A stretch of DNA of 64,000 bases from Tritrichomonas musculus (Eukaryota > Parabasalia > Tritrichomonadida > Tritrichomonadidae): the NCBI GenBank assembly GCA_039105265.1, contig JAPFFF010000040.1, positions 124,001 through 188,000 of the forward strand, given 5' to 3'. This document shows positions 42,101 through 51,462 of the stretch, piece by piece. Made by a program: the position numbers and the translations under genes. Position 1 is the stretch's first letter. Each line of letters begins with the position of its first letter. The notes below the pieces were generated by a model. That model searched no databases. It had not been told where the DNA came from and worked only from the letters and a program-made list of their open reading frames with translations.

Positions 42101-42439
42101 ATCACAGCCGACGGAACCCTCGAATTCAACGCCCTCAGAAACTCAGTCGAAGATTTCGATGACGAAGATCAAACAGATCTTCCTTACCAATACAACCACT
42201 TCGATGACAAACCACAAGAGGCAAAGAACATCTTGAGAAGACAACACCACATCGATGATATCGTTCCTCGCGACTACGTCGAAGTTAACATCGATTACAA
42301 GCAACAAGGTATCGCAGGTTTCGACTCTTGGGGAGATCGTGTCCTTCCAGAATTCACAATCCCACCACACCAAAACCACTCATACGGATTTAACCTTATC
42401 CCAATCAAGAATGAAGGTGAAATCGCTAGCAAAATATAA
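39191..42439 (+). CDS. beta-galactosidase (GH2, LacZ type)
   Basis: A 1,082-residue GH2 beta-galactosidase that would release terminal galactose from lactose-like or mucin-derived glycans. The domain order matches LacZ. A sugar-binding jelly roll occupies the first 220 residues (LNGKWQFYYND, INVPGNWEMQGHGDAYYTN), followed by Ig-like domains. The TIM barrel holds the acid/base Glu477 in SLGNEAGNG and the nucleophile Glu543 in PCEYSHAMGNSNGN. The C-terminal part ends in the large beta-sandwich (YFGRGPEENYLDRKDG). E. coli LacZ has 1,024 residues. There is no signal peptide, so a cytosolic location is likely. It is distinctly less AT-rich than its surroundings, suggesting high expression. A bacterial origin by lateral transfer is plausible. 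The stop lies in TAAA. Confidence 0.95.
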   Translation: MTNLDYLKDIKTVAVNKELPRTSFVSHDDREEAITNVTEFEKSPYYVCLNGKWQFYYNDYPSKIPSDIATNVNHNSEWGEINVPGNWEMQGHGDAYYTNIRYDFAPSNPQPPALPEKNPVGVYRRKDIEIPQAWLDQNRDIFLQVGGAKTGLYVYVNGQQVGYSEDSKNPADFLINKYVHPGKDNVITFVIYKYSSGSYLEDQDMWRLGGIERDIVLYSQPKCHIRDFKVVSTLDDAYETGILRVTANIINHCEKGAHEVELSYELVDAKKNVVAKGQTAGNVEQNHEIVLKFEEAKIEKVAKWSAEHPNLYTLLLTLKKKGESKPLEIVSFRIGFRREEFTIVKFNGKDYKVLLFNGQQVIYKGVNIHEHDEHTGHYVSEEIRLKDIELWKKYNFNALRFSHYPQCRRLYELCDEYGLYVVSECNIESHGMDYELRVGGTLGNAPEWLDAHMDRTKNMYERSKNYACVTFFSLGNEAGNGYNFYMTYNYLKENEVGQQNRPVNYERAEKEWNTDMLVNMYPKAEWMERKGELSTDRPIVPCEYSHAMGNSNGNFDRFWRAIYKYPNLQGGFIWDWVDQGILETGKGGRKYWTYGGDYGVNPPSDGNFNINGCVNPDRDPHPAMAEFKYSQQDVGFDPVDIDNGIIRIKNRFFFTCLCKYEVICDIVANEKVVKTIKLSEVNKELATLKPQQSVDVDLHEEVQALKPQVNTEYFLNFKVLAKTDETPFVPKGYEVAHDQFRLPIEPLPKKCEAEKGPELHLSNTDESVIVSSKKVEFNFNKSEGVVKSYKVDGYQYIAEGFGLQPNFWRPPNDNDYGNGGPLREQVWKEMSHNFKVEKCHTYIYDNIANINVIYNLVNNNKLDVLYRVHGSGVVNVQANYIHSQETLPGKLPDIPRIGLRFRVPTELNNVHYFGRGPEENYLDRKDGTQIGLYKTTAEQLYYPYVRPQENGHHIDTRWLALFKPSSTGLLITADGTLEFNALRNSVEDFDDEDQTDLPYQYNHFDDKPQEAKNILRRQHHIDDIVPRDYVEVNIDYKQQGIAGFDSWGDRVLPEFTIPPHQNHSYGFNLIPIKNEGEIASKI

Positions 42440-42602
42440 AAAACTCTTCTTAAAGAGAATGGATTTTCTTTAATTAATTAAAGATTAGGTTTTAACTTTA
42501 ATTTTTACTTTTGCCTTACAAATTTTTTTTGCAACATTCAAATTTGAATGCTCTTTTCAAATATTAAATTGTTTATTTTTTAATAATTCAATTTCACTGA
42601 AT

Positions 42603-43076
42603 TAGACTTGTTATTCTCCGATTCTCGAGATCGATAATTGATTGACTTTTTGATATCGATACATAAATATACACAGATTCTCGAGATCGATTTCAGAGAT
42701 CGAGAATTTTTTATCTCTGCTTTTGATATCAGAATTTTCAATTAAACTTTTTGATAAATATATGATCGTATTTTAATCTCAAATATTTCATAAAAAAGAA
42801 TGTATTTTTTGATTTTAATCTTAAAATAAACATCAATACATTCTATTATTTATTTTTAAATATTATAAAATCACAAATACCAATTATAAAAAAAAAAAAA
42901 TAAATCTGCTTGAGATCTCGGTAATTGATATCAAGTTTACAATTATTTTTATATCACATTTCATATCTGATATCTTGATAATCGATAATCTCGATATCAG
43001 ATTTTTAAACTGATAATCGAGTATCAGATGCAAAAAAGTGACGTTTTTGATATCGATTCTCAAAATAACAAGTCTA
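42603..43076. mobile_element. hAT-type MITE (copy C), complete
   Basis: A 474-bp non-coding element whose ends read TAGACTTGTTATT and AATAACAAGTCTA. It is flanked by an exact 8-bp duplication, CACTGAAT, at 42595-42602 and 43077-43084. The termini differ from copy B at one position (TAGAC against TAGGC). The interior is rich in TCTCGAGATCGAT and GATATC words but is largely diverged from copy B. It lies about 160 bases downstream of the beta-galactosidase stop. Confidence 0.88.
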
Positions 43077-43084
43077 CACTGAAT

Positions 43085-43189
43085 TATCGAAACTCTGCAT
43101 TCCAGTTTATCATTTAATATCAAAATTGAATAAATCTAAAAGTTTATTGTCAAGATTTAATTAAATCTTCCAAATAATGAATGAACTAC

Positions 43190-43220
<31 letters not shown>

Positions 43221-43681
43221 GTTTGATATATATAAAGCTTTTTCTCTTTAGCATATCACTTTTACTCCTAGGAATCAAAGGTTTGACTTTTTGAAAACAA
43301 CTTTTTAGGCAATGGAATAATTTAGTGACTTTTAGTAAAAGACTTTTTATACTTAGAAAATATTTTTAACTTTTTGAAAGCAACTTTTTGGATTTAGAAT
43401 TTTTTTTTGTCATTTAGGAAAAGACTTTTTAGACATAGAAAATCAAAATGAGTATTAGTAAACAAAGTTTTAGTCATTACAAAATTAAATCTGGTCTTTA
43501 CCTGAACATCTCCGAGTCCACCTATAAAATGTAAATGTAAATAAAATAGATTATACATAATATGAGAAACAATAATTAAAAGTGTTGAATTATTCCAAAT
43601 TGTTCATGAGAAAAATTTATTTTAATATGTTAAAGAATTGAAATAGACTTTTGTCCAAAAACTGACATTTTTCCACCAACT
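43085..43681. other. spacer with T run and imperfect direct repeat
   Basis: It contains a run of about 29 T near 43192-43220. An imperfect tandem duplication of about 80 bases follows (43282-43363 and 43364-43442), each copy built around ACTTTTTGAAA, CAACTTTTT and AAGACTTTTTA. No gene is seen. Confidence 0.5.
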
Positions 43682-44469
43682 ATAACGTATTTCATGAAAC
43701 CCTAAAAAAAAGTACGTTTTTATGAAACTCGTAAAAAATAAACGTACATATTTTCAATATAAATTTTAATGATTTTTTATTTCCCCAACTTACCTCTTTT
43801 ATTTATTACTATAATAATTATATTTGATAAATACTTTTATATAAGAAATATAATAACTAATTATTGCAGTTATATACAATGTTTATATATTTTTCCTTAG
43901 TAATATCCTGTGAAACAGAGTAGAACTAAAATGTGCTTTGAGTAAATAATGATGAAATATCATCTCAGCACTTCATATATTAGCTAAAAATGGTTGTCAA
44001 AACTATTGTTTATACTTTGATTTAAATATTAAAATGCTTTTAAAATCGTTTGAACGAAAAAATTCATACTAAGCGAATCATAATATTTATTTTTCATTTT
44101 TTACATAATGAGGCTTGAACTACTTATTCAATCATTGTGTAAATAACGATTAAGCTCAATATATTTATTTTTCACTATTTCGAATTTAAACATTGAAACT
44201 ATAAGAAATTTTGAAAAAATTCTAATTTAAAAATAAGATAAAAAAAAATCATAAATTTTTACACGTTAAGCATGGTACCAACTGCAATAATTGGTTATTA
44301 TATTTCTTATATAAATGTATTTATCAAATATAATTATTAAAGTAATAAATATAAGAGGTAAGTTGGGGAAATAATAAATAATAAACATTTATATTGAAAA
44401 TACGTACGTTTATTTTTAATGGGTTTCATAAAAACGTACTTTTTTTACGTGTTTCATGAAATACGTTAT
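43682..44469. mobile_element. 0.8 kb element with ~195-bp inverted arms
   Basis: The left arm (43682 to about 43875) begins ATAACGTATTTCATGAAACC. The right arm (about 44275-44469) is its inverse and ends TTTCATGAAATACGTTAT. By eye the arms agree at roughly nine positions in ten, with small indels. The centre of about 400 bases has no open frame. No target duplication could be recognised, so the class is open. The divergence of the arms makes it older than the element at 17821. Confidence 0.7.
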
Positions 44470-44596
44470 GTCAAAATTTTTTTTTTTGGAAAATTTTGGT
44501 CTGAAAAATAGCTACCAATCATTATATAAACCAAATATGCCTAGAATAGGTATCAAGTAATGAAAGAGAATCTTTTATTCAATTAATACATTATAT

Positions 44597-45109
44597 TTAA
44601 TCAATGATTGGAAATGGTTTTGATAATAATGGTGAGGCATTCAAATTCTTTTTTTCATCAGTTTTTATGTTAATGAAATTAAAGTTACAATATAAAGATT
44701 TGAGTTTTTGAATGAACAAGTACTTCTTTTCAAGATGATTATCATTAGATTTTTTTTTACCAAGCATATGCTTTTCATTTGAAATGCCATCATAAGTATT
44801 TAATAAATGACTGATAATCTTGGAATCTTTCGAGTTTGTTGATATTCGAACCCAATATTGATTCATTAATATATCATCTGATTTAACTCCAATCACAATC
44901 ATTGAATTATCATGAATTCCTACTTCTTCAAATGTCAAATCAAGAAGGATCTGAGCTCCTTCAAACCAAAATATCAAATCATCTTCTTTTTGAATGTTCG
45001 GGAATGCTTTTAAAATGATTCTTATTTTCTGGTCCTTTCGAACGACAGCATTGATGGAACGAATATGAGGAATGCATATCACTATTCTGATGGTGTTTTT
45101 TTCAACCAT
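44597..45109 (-). CDS. small protein with possible ubiquitin-like fold
   Basis: A 170-residue protein. Residues about 5-75 read as a possible beta-grasp: strand TIRIVICIPH, helix-like KDQKIRIILKAFP, strand LIFWFEGAQILLD, then LTFEEVGIHDNSMIVIGV. The last part recalls the G-x-x-L-x-D-x-x-T-x-x-x-x-x-I-x-x-x-x-x-I-x-V pattern of ubiquitin-like domains. The remaining 95 residues are Lys/Asn-rich and unassigned. There is no C-terminal di-Gly, so if the fold is right it is an integral domain rather than a modifier. TCATTT (minus strand) lies 15 bases before the ATG and the stop lies in TAAA, supporting a real gene. The fold assignment is tentative. Confidence 0.55.
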   Translation of the reverse strand: MVEKNTIRIVICIPHIRSINAVVRKDQKIRIILKAFPNIQKEDDLIFWFEGAQILLDLTFEEVGIHDNSMIVIGVKSDDILMNQYWVRISTNSKDSKIISHLLNTYDGISNEKHMLGKKKSNDNHLEKKYLFIQKLKSLYCNFNFINIKTDEKKNLNASPLLSKPFPIID

Positions 45110-45124
45110 CTTTTATTGGATTTA

Positions 45125-45130
45125 AAATGA
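45125..45130 (-). promoter_or_regulatory. initiator (Inr) of the small-protein gene
   Basis: Read on the minus strand this is TCATTT, 15 bases upstream of the ATG at 45107-45109. Support is positional only. Confidence 0.4.
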
Positions 45131-45744
45131 AGACAAGAAGCTTGTTAAAATTCAATATAAAAAAATGTCATTTTATTCCAGTAGCATTCAAACATTGCAG
45201 GTTTATTGAATGAAAATATTCAAATATTTTTTTATATAATTCATTTTTTTAAAAATGAATGAATTCATACTTTTAAATAATCATAAATGGAAAAATACTA
45301 TTTCTCATTCAATTTGTTTATCTCTCTCAATTTAATATTAAAATTTGAATATTTTTTTGAGTCATAAAATCATTCAATTTTCAAATAAATCCAAATAAAT
45401 GTTTTTATCTTTTTTTCCAAGATTGATATAAAAATTTCATAAATTTGAAGGTGAAAAGATTTCAATTCATCATAGATTATATGAAATAAATCAAAATAAT
45501 GAATAGATTGCATAAATAAAAAATCATATATTATTATTAGCACAGGTGAATATCAAGAGAAATAGAAAAACACTAAAAACATATAATATTTGAAACCAAT
45601 AAAATAAAAATGAAACAGAAAAAAAAGAAGATATAAATATCTATTTTATTCTATCACAATTATTGATTTTGAACAAATAAATCAATTAATTACAACATTT
45701 ACTAACTAAGAAACATAATGAATTACTTTGTTTTTTGATTCATA
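45131..45744. other. intergenic spacer
   Basis: About 610 bases of AT-rich sequence between the small-protein gene and the lyase pseudogene. Nothing is recognised. Confidence 0.4.
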
Positions 45745-47903
45745 AAAATCAAACCTCAACTTTCTAAGGGCATTTTCAAAACTTGAGTCGAATATTGAAC
45801 ATGAAGGCCCATACAGTGGATATCGACTGAATGCGCAACGATTTGCGACGTCACCAGGCGGCTGGAGACAAGAAACAATGACTGAAATCGGACGAGAATC
45901 AGACAGAGATAAATGGATTAATGTTTTTTATGTTCAAAGAAACAAAGAAGGGAAACTTTACATTGATGGCGATCTTGTTTGTAAGAATGACCAATTTCCA
46001 ACATTTTCAACTATTTTCAAAGACGCGCTACAGTTCAACTGGCTTTGTCGTCCACCGTTCATTAACGATTCCTCTCTCCAAGACACTCTTATAACTGACT
46101 TTCGTGTTTATTCGCGAGCACTTGACGACTTTGAAGTTAAATCGCTTGCATCAGTAACGACCAATCTTGATCACGAGTTTGCTTACGGCACCCCAGGCGA
46201 TTTTTCATCTTTAAAGAAAGAAATTGAGTCAGATCAAAATTACATCAAAAAAGGCCTTTCTTTAAGACTTCTTCAAAACGCGCTTGACGAAGTTCATGAC
46301 GAAGTAAATCTTGCAAAAAAAGCAGTAGCAGAAGTGAAAATTTCACAGAAAATCATCGAGAAGCTCATTAAAAAGATGAAAGATGCAATGAAGTAAGCAG
46401 AAGCAAAAAAAGGATTCCAGACAGTCCCTGCCACTGATCTCCATCCAATTGATCACGGCTTCATCCATCCAGACCGCCTTCACAACCAATCCGACTTCAA
46501 TCGTGTCAAGAAGCTTCTTCGTGAAGATGATGAAACAATCAAATCTGCATGGAACGTTCTCATCACGAATCGTTACTTGCAGTCCAATGCGCAGACGTGG
46601 CCTGTTGAAATGATCATTCGAGGCGGTCAAAGTGACCAAAACTACATGAATGCTTGTCGAGGTGCGGCAATTGCCTATCAGAATGCATTACGCTGGAAAA
46701 TTGACGGTATTAAAGAGAATGCTGACTGTGCTGTTCGTGTTCTCATGTCATGAGCTCGCCAAAACAAATACGTTTCAGGGGACACAAACATGTCGCTGGC
46801 AGCAGGACTCACTGGCGCAATGGAAACAAAGGAAAAAGACCAGGTCATTACTAGTCAAATTGGGGTCCTTGTAATGTCTTTTTTTCGATGATTCTTGGCG
46901 TTGTTTGTGACGACGTTTTCATCTACAATCAAGGAATTTCTTTCTACAAATACGACAATGTTGGAAAGTTTAGAGATCGATCAAAAGAGCCAGTCATTGT
47001 TAACGACAGATGCAACGATTTCATTGGAAATTTGGTCCCAGTTCTTCTTCCAGACAGTCGTGGTCCTTTTGGATTCCTCGGTCAGATGCAGGAGTCCGGA
47101 AGAAATCAAGGACACGCTCTTCTTGCAATTGGTCTTGCAGTTGACATATGCAAAGTTGCTTTCAATTAAGGAGATGATTTATTTGTATACATGAACGATA
47201 GACTCGTTTCAGAGTCGAGTTTGTTGCTGTCTTCAATTTTGGAGGCGTTGAAGGCAAGGATCTTCCTTGGATCAACTACAACTACTCCGACTGCCGCGGC
47301 AGATTGTATCAAGGATGGCTCCAAGAAGGTCCTAATCCTGGCGGAATCGGAGGTTGGAGACCTTACTGGGATCGAATCATTAGCTACTACGAAGGGATCA
47401 GAGGTGTCGGAGTCGGAGGCCTCAAATGCACATTCGAAGTTGCCAAGACAAAAGCGATTCCTCCTTTTGAAAAGATAACACTTGTGCCGAGACTCCCTGA
47501 GGGTGTTGTTGACAATGTATCATGGAAATGGTCAACAGGAGAACAAACAAAGGACATCACTGTGACTTATACTGCTGACAGTGGAGCTGTTTCAACACAG
47601 TCGTTCTCAATTGCAGTTGCCGGCGATTGCACTCCTGATTTTATCAGACCCGAAATCATTGAGGATGGAACAATTTATGCCACAACTGAAAAAACTGTAG
47701 AGTATGGAAAAGGAGTAATTCTGTATGCTGGAAATTCATCAGGATGGACAGATGACTACAAATGGAGCAACGGTATGAAGAGCAACTTAAATGTGATACC
47801 AAACATTGCAGAGGAAAGAACATACAAAGTAAATTGCACTAACCTAGGAGGAAACACAGCCCAGACATGCTTCCATATAAAAATACAAAAAGAGGAAAAA
47901 TAA
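45745..47903 (+). pseudogene. decayed LamG + alginate-lyase-type polysaccharide lyase
   Basis: Remnant of a multidomain lyase gene. First comes a LamG/concanavalin-like domain (KWINVFYVQRNKEGKLYIDG, then LITDFRVYSRALDDFEVKSL), then a coiled linker. Next is an alginate-lyase-superfamily (alpha/alpha toroid) domain, with RGGQSDQNYMNACRGAAIAY and QMQESGRNQGHALLAIGLAV. Ig-like beta domains follow (SWKWSTGEQTKDITVTYTAD, then YKWSNGMKSN). In-frame stops fall at 46394-46396 (TAA), 46751-46753 (TGA where Trp is expected) and 47167-47169 (TAA). Frame changes occur near 46880 and 47210. The 5' end, with any signal peptide, was not found. The domain combination is typical of gut Bacteroidetes enzymes, so lateral transfer followed by decay is likely. 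Confidence 0.75.
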
Positions 47904-48015
47904 ACATATACAAAAAAGTTTTGCAAATTATTTATATACAGCAAACTTTTTTTTTGAATGTAAAATGGTAAAATCCTTTTATTTATGCAATAAAAATCAT
48001 TAAATAAAACCTTTT

Positions 48016-48348
48016 TTATGAGTTTGAACCTGAGCCAGAGCCAGAACCAGATCCTCGCCTTCCATGTCCATGTCCGTGACCATGCCCATGACCCCGTCCA
48101 TGTCCATGTCCACCACGATGTCCTGGTGGTCCTCCGTGACATCCTTGACCAGGCGGTCCTCCTTGGTAACCTTGCTGTGGATATCCTTGTCCTGGATATC
48201 CCTGTGGTGGTGGTGGTCCACCTTGATAACCTTGCTGTGGATATCCCTGTGGTGGTGGCCCTCCTTGGTATCCTTGTGGTGGTGGTCCTCCCTGATAGCC
48301 TTGCTGTGGATATCCTTGATATCCTTGCGGTCCTGGATAACCTGACAT
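48016..48348 (-). CDS. Gly/Tyr/Pro/Gln-rich low-complexity protein
   Basis: A 110-residue protein. The first two thirds are repeats of GYQGGPPPQGYPQQ type. The last third is HGHGRGHGHGHG followed by RRGSGSGSGSGSNS. No domain was recognised. GYP/PPQGY-rich tails occur in many membrane-associated and phase-separating proteins, and the His-Gly run could bind metal, but neither is shown here. TCATTT (minus strand) lies just 5-10 bases before the ATG and the stop lies in TAAA, so I take this minus-strand frame rather than the overlapping plus-strand frame as the gene. It may be a real, length-variable protein. Confidence 0.6.
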   Translation of the reverse strand: MSGYPGPQGYQGYPQQGYQGGPPPQGYQGGPPPQGYPQQGYQGGPPPPQGYPGQGYPQQGYQGGPPGQGCHGGPPGHRGGHGHGRGHGHGHGHGHGRRGSGSGSGSGSNS

Positions 48349-48797
48349 AAAAAATGATATGAAAATTCTTTTTTTTTATTCAAATATCAAAATTGAATTG
48401 GATTTCAAATTTGATTGGAATAAAATTGAATTCTAAGTGTTTAATTGATTCAAAAATTGAAAGAGCAATGAAAAAGTTAATAATTATTTTGATTGTCCTG
48501 AACTCTCAAAATTACTTTTTTCATTGTATTTTTTTACATATCTTTTATGCCAACTTTGATTTATATTCATATCAAATAAAAATAATGATTATGATAAATA
48601 ATAAGCAAATTATATTATTATCAAAATTGATTTTTTTTTTTTTTTTTTTTTTTTTTTGATAATCAAAAGCATTACATTTTTAATCATATAATTAAAAATC
48701 TAGCAATTTTATTATTTATGTAAAAAAATTTATAAAATAATTAAAATATTTAATATAACAATCTTTTTGATATTTTGATATTTTTTAAGGTTGCCAT
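48349..48797. other. intergenic spacer with T run
   Basis: AT-rich sequence with a 27-base T run at 48631-48657. An initiator-like TCATTT for the upstream minus-strand gene lies at 48353-48358. No gene is seen. Confidence 0.45.
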
Positions 48798-51440
48798 TCA
48801 GAACGATTTTTTATATTGTATTTTATCCCTTCTCTTCTCTTCTTCTTTTTTAAGTTCTTCCTTTTCATGCTTTTCTTCTTCTTTTCTTTTGGCAAAAGCA
48901 ACTTTATTTTCATTGAATTCTTCAACGATTGCGTCTTCAATTTGCTGCTGCTCTTTAGTCAATCTGTTTTGCTTCTCTTCCAGAATTTTTTCTTCTTGTT
49001 TTCTTTCGTTGAAAGCTTCAACATTTTCTCTGAACTCATCCGCAATTTTCTCTTCAATTGGCTCTTCAAGTCTCTCTTTCTTATGTGATTCAATTATTTC
49101 CTCTTGTTTTCTCTCGTTGAAAGCTTCTTTATTTTCTCTGAATTCTTCTGATATCTGCTTGGCAATCTGCTGCTGTTCGTTTGTTTGTTGCCTTTTCTTT
49201 TCTTTCATTTGCCTTTCTTCTTGCTTCCTCTCATTGAATGCGTCTTTGTTCTCGCTCAATTCTTGCATTATTTGGTCAGCAATTTGCTGCTGCTCCTTTG
49301 TCAGGTGGCTCTTCTTCTCTTTGATTTCTTTTTCTTCTTGCTTTCGTTCATTGAAAGCTTCCTTGTTTTCTCTGAATTCTTCTGAGATCTGCTTCTCAAT
49401 TGGAATTTCCATCTTTTCCAGTTCTTGCGCTTTGTTCTCTTCTTCTTGCTTCCTCTCAATGAAGGCTTCTTTGTTCTCTTTCAATTCTTCAAGGATTAGC
49501 TTTGCTATCTGCTCCTGTTCTTGCGTCAATTTGCCTTGCTTCTCTTTGATTTCATCCTCTACTTGTTTCCTTTCGTTGAAGGCTTCTTTGTTCTCTCTGA
49601 ATTCATTGGAGATTTGCCTCTCAATTGGCTCTTCAAGCTTTTCTTGATGCTCGGCTTCAATTTGCTCTTCTTGTTTCCTTTCGTTGAAAGCTTCCTTGTT
49701 TTCTCTGAATTCTTCAGATATTTGCTTTGCAATCTGCAGCTGCTCGCTTGTTGGCTGACTTTGCTTCTCTTTGATTTCATTCTCTTCTTGCTTTCTCTCA
49801 TTGAATGCTTCCTTGTTCTCTCTGAATTCTTCTGTGATTTGCTTCTCAATTGGATCTTCGAGTCTTTCTTGTTTTTGTGCTTCAACAATTTCTTCTTGCT
49901 TTCTCTCATTGAATGCTTCCTTGTTCTCTTTGAATTCTTCTAAAATATGCTTCTCATTGAGAATCTCTTTTTCTTGCTTTCTTTCATTGAATGCTTCTTT
50001 GTTTTCGTTGAGTTCATCAGCAACTTTTTGTTCAATTAGCTGTTCACGTTTTTCTTGCTTTTCATCAAATGTTTCTTCTTCTTGTTTTCTCTTGTTGAAA
50101 GCTTCCTTGTTTTCATTCAATTCATTCATTATTTGGTCTGCAATTTCTTGCTGTTCTTTTGTAAGCTGCTTTTCTTCATTTGACTCTCTTTTCATCTTTT
50201 CTTCTTTAATTTGATCTTCGCTCTTTACTGGCTTTTGCTGTATTACATTTTCTTTCGTTTGAATTTCTTTATTTATTGGTTTCTGTGGAATGATTTTTTC
50301 TTCATTTTTATGGTTTTGAATTTTTTCGTCTTGTTTTCTTTCATTGATCAATTGCTGGTTCGCTTTGACATAATCTGTAATATCATGATTATTATCTTTT
50401 TTGTTTTCTTTTTGATTTCCTTTTACAACATGCTTGATTTCATTTGTATGCCTTTTTGTAAGAACTTTTTCAGCAGGTTTCTTTTCAACATTGTTTATTT
50501 TCAGTGTTAGTTTTTTTGGAGAACATTTGTTAGCAATTTTTGCTGTATTTGCTGGCTTCTTACTTGGTAATGATGATTTTGCTTTTGTATTAGATTCAGG
50601 CTGTTGTTGAAGAATGTTATGATTATTTAATGGCTCAGCTTTTTTGTTAATCATGTTATTTGATATATCTTGATTCTTTATTGTTGAACTTAATCTCCTT
50701 TGAATTTGTGATTTTGGCTTGCTTATTTCTTTTGATTGCTCTTGCAATTCAAGATAGGTTCGAAGTATAGATAATTGAGTTAAAAGTGCTTTTTTATCAA
50801 CGTGACCACCATTTTGTGAAACATCTTCGGGATAAATTAAACAAGGAATCTTTAATTCATTCATAACATCTATCGCAAGCTTGAAATTAGTTTGATGATC
50901 TTTGAGATCAAGAACATAATATTTGATTTTATTTGGGTAATAAGAATCAAGTAATGCACATAATGCTAAATCATATGGCCTAAAAGCATATATATTTTTG
51001 TAATTTTGTGTACGTTTCATTGCCCATGATAATAATTTGCTATTAACATTTTCTGAAGAAGCATTTTCTTTTATTTTACTGAATGAATTTTCAATTGAAT
51101 AGTGAGTAATTAATTGCCAAATAAATTCCATAATTTGTTTTTCATTATTATTGCTAATATCTTTTGATGTGACACCATTGGGTATAAATCCATCATTATG
51201 AAGCATTTTAAAGGCTACATTACAATTAATAACGTTTGATATTGGCTTTTGTACTGTATTATCTTTTGGAGCCTTCCTGTGTGTTAGAGCTTGTGCAAGT
51301 TTGATAAGCGTTTTTCCGTTTGATAAATCGCTAGTTATATTATTAATATTGATATTTGGTACTATATTTGTTATCCATCGTGCAAATACTTTCGTTTGGA
51401 GAGGAAGACATTCCTCATTAACATTCTCCGTATCGTTCAT
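48798..51440 (-). CDS. CH-domain actin-binding protein with repeated coiled coil
   Basis: An 880-residue protein. Two calponin-homology domains form an alpha-actinin/filamin-type actin-binding region: CH1 at about 12-120 (TKVFARWITNIVPNINI, then LSNGKTLIKLAQALTHRKAP) and CH2 at about 130-245 (NSKLLSWAMKRTQNYKN, then RPYDLALCALLDSYYPNKI). A Lys/Asn/Gln-rich linker follows at about 250-430. The rest is a charged helical region built from 12 copies of an ENKEAFNERKQEE core, separated by two alternating spacer types. It is probably a cytoskeletal cross-linker or elongated filament-binding protein. No EF hands or spectrin repeats are seen, unlike true alpha-actinin. TCATTT (minus strand) lies about 17 bases before the ATG. 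The stop is TGA. Confidence 0.82.
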   Translation of the reverse strand: MNDTENVNEECLPLQTKVFARWITNIVPNININNITSDLSNGKTLIKLAQALTHRKAPKDNTVQKPISNVINCNVAFKMLHNDGFIPNGVTSKDISNNNEKQIMEFIWQLITHYSIENSFSKIKENASSENVNSKLLSWAMKRTQNYKNIYAFRPYDLALCALLDSYYPNKIKYYVLDLKDHQTNFKLAIDVMNELKIPCLIYPEDVSQNGGHVDKKALLTQLSILRTYLELQEQSKEISKPKSQIQRRLSSTIKNQDISNNMINKKAEPLNNHNILQQQPESNTKAKSSLPSKKPANTAKIANKCSPKKLTLKINNVEKKPAEKVLTKRHTNEIKHVVKGNQKENKKDNNHDITDYVKANQQLINERKQDEKIQNHKNEEKIIPQKPINKEIQTKENVIQQKPVKSEDQIKEEKMKRESNEEKQLTKEQQEIADQIMNELNENKEAFNKRKQEEETFDEKQEKREQLIEQKVADELNENKEAFNERKQEKEILNEKHILEEFKENKEAFNERKQEEIVEAQKQERLEDPIEKQITEEFRENKEAFNERKQEENEIKEKQSQPTSEQLQIAKQISEEFRENKEAFNERKQEEQIEAEHQEKLEEPIERQISNEFRENKEAFNERKQVEDEIKEKQGKLTQEQEQIAKLILEELKENKEAFIERKQEEENKAQELEKMEIPIEKQISEEFRENKEAFNERKQEEKEIKEKKSHLTKEQQQIADQIMQELSENKDAFNERKQEERQMKEKKRQQTNEQQQIAKQISEEFRENKEAFNERKQEEIIESHKKERLEEPIEEKIADEFRENVEAFNERKQEEKILEEKQNRLTKEQQQIEDAIVEEFNENKVAFAKRKEEEKHEKEELKKEEEKRRDKIQYKKSF

Positions 51441-51456
51441 CGTTTACAATAAAATT

Positions 51457-51462
51457 AAATGA
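51457..51462 (-). promoter_or_regulatory. initiator (Inr) of the CH-domain gene
   Basis: Read on the minus strand this is TCATTT, 16 bases upstream of the ATG at 51438-51440. Support is positional only. Confidence 0.4.

Noticed and set aside
48018-48350. Plus-strand frame over the GYP-rich gene, rich in Val, His and Leu
   Set aside because: It is antisense to the repeat-coding minus-strand frame, which has the initiator and the TAAA stop.
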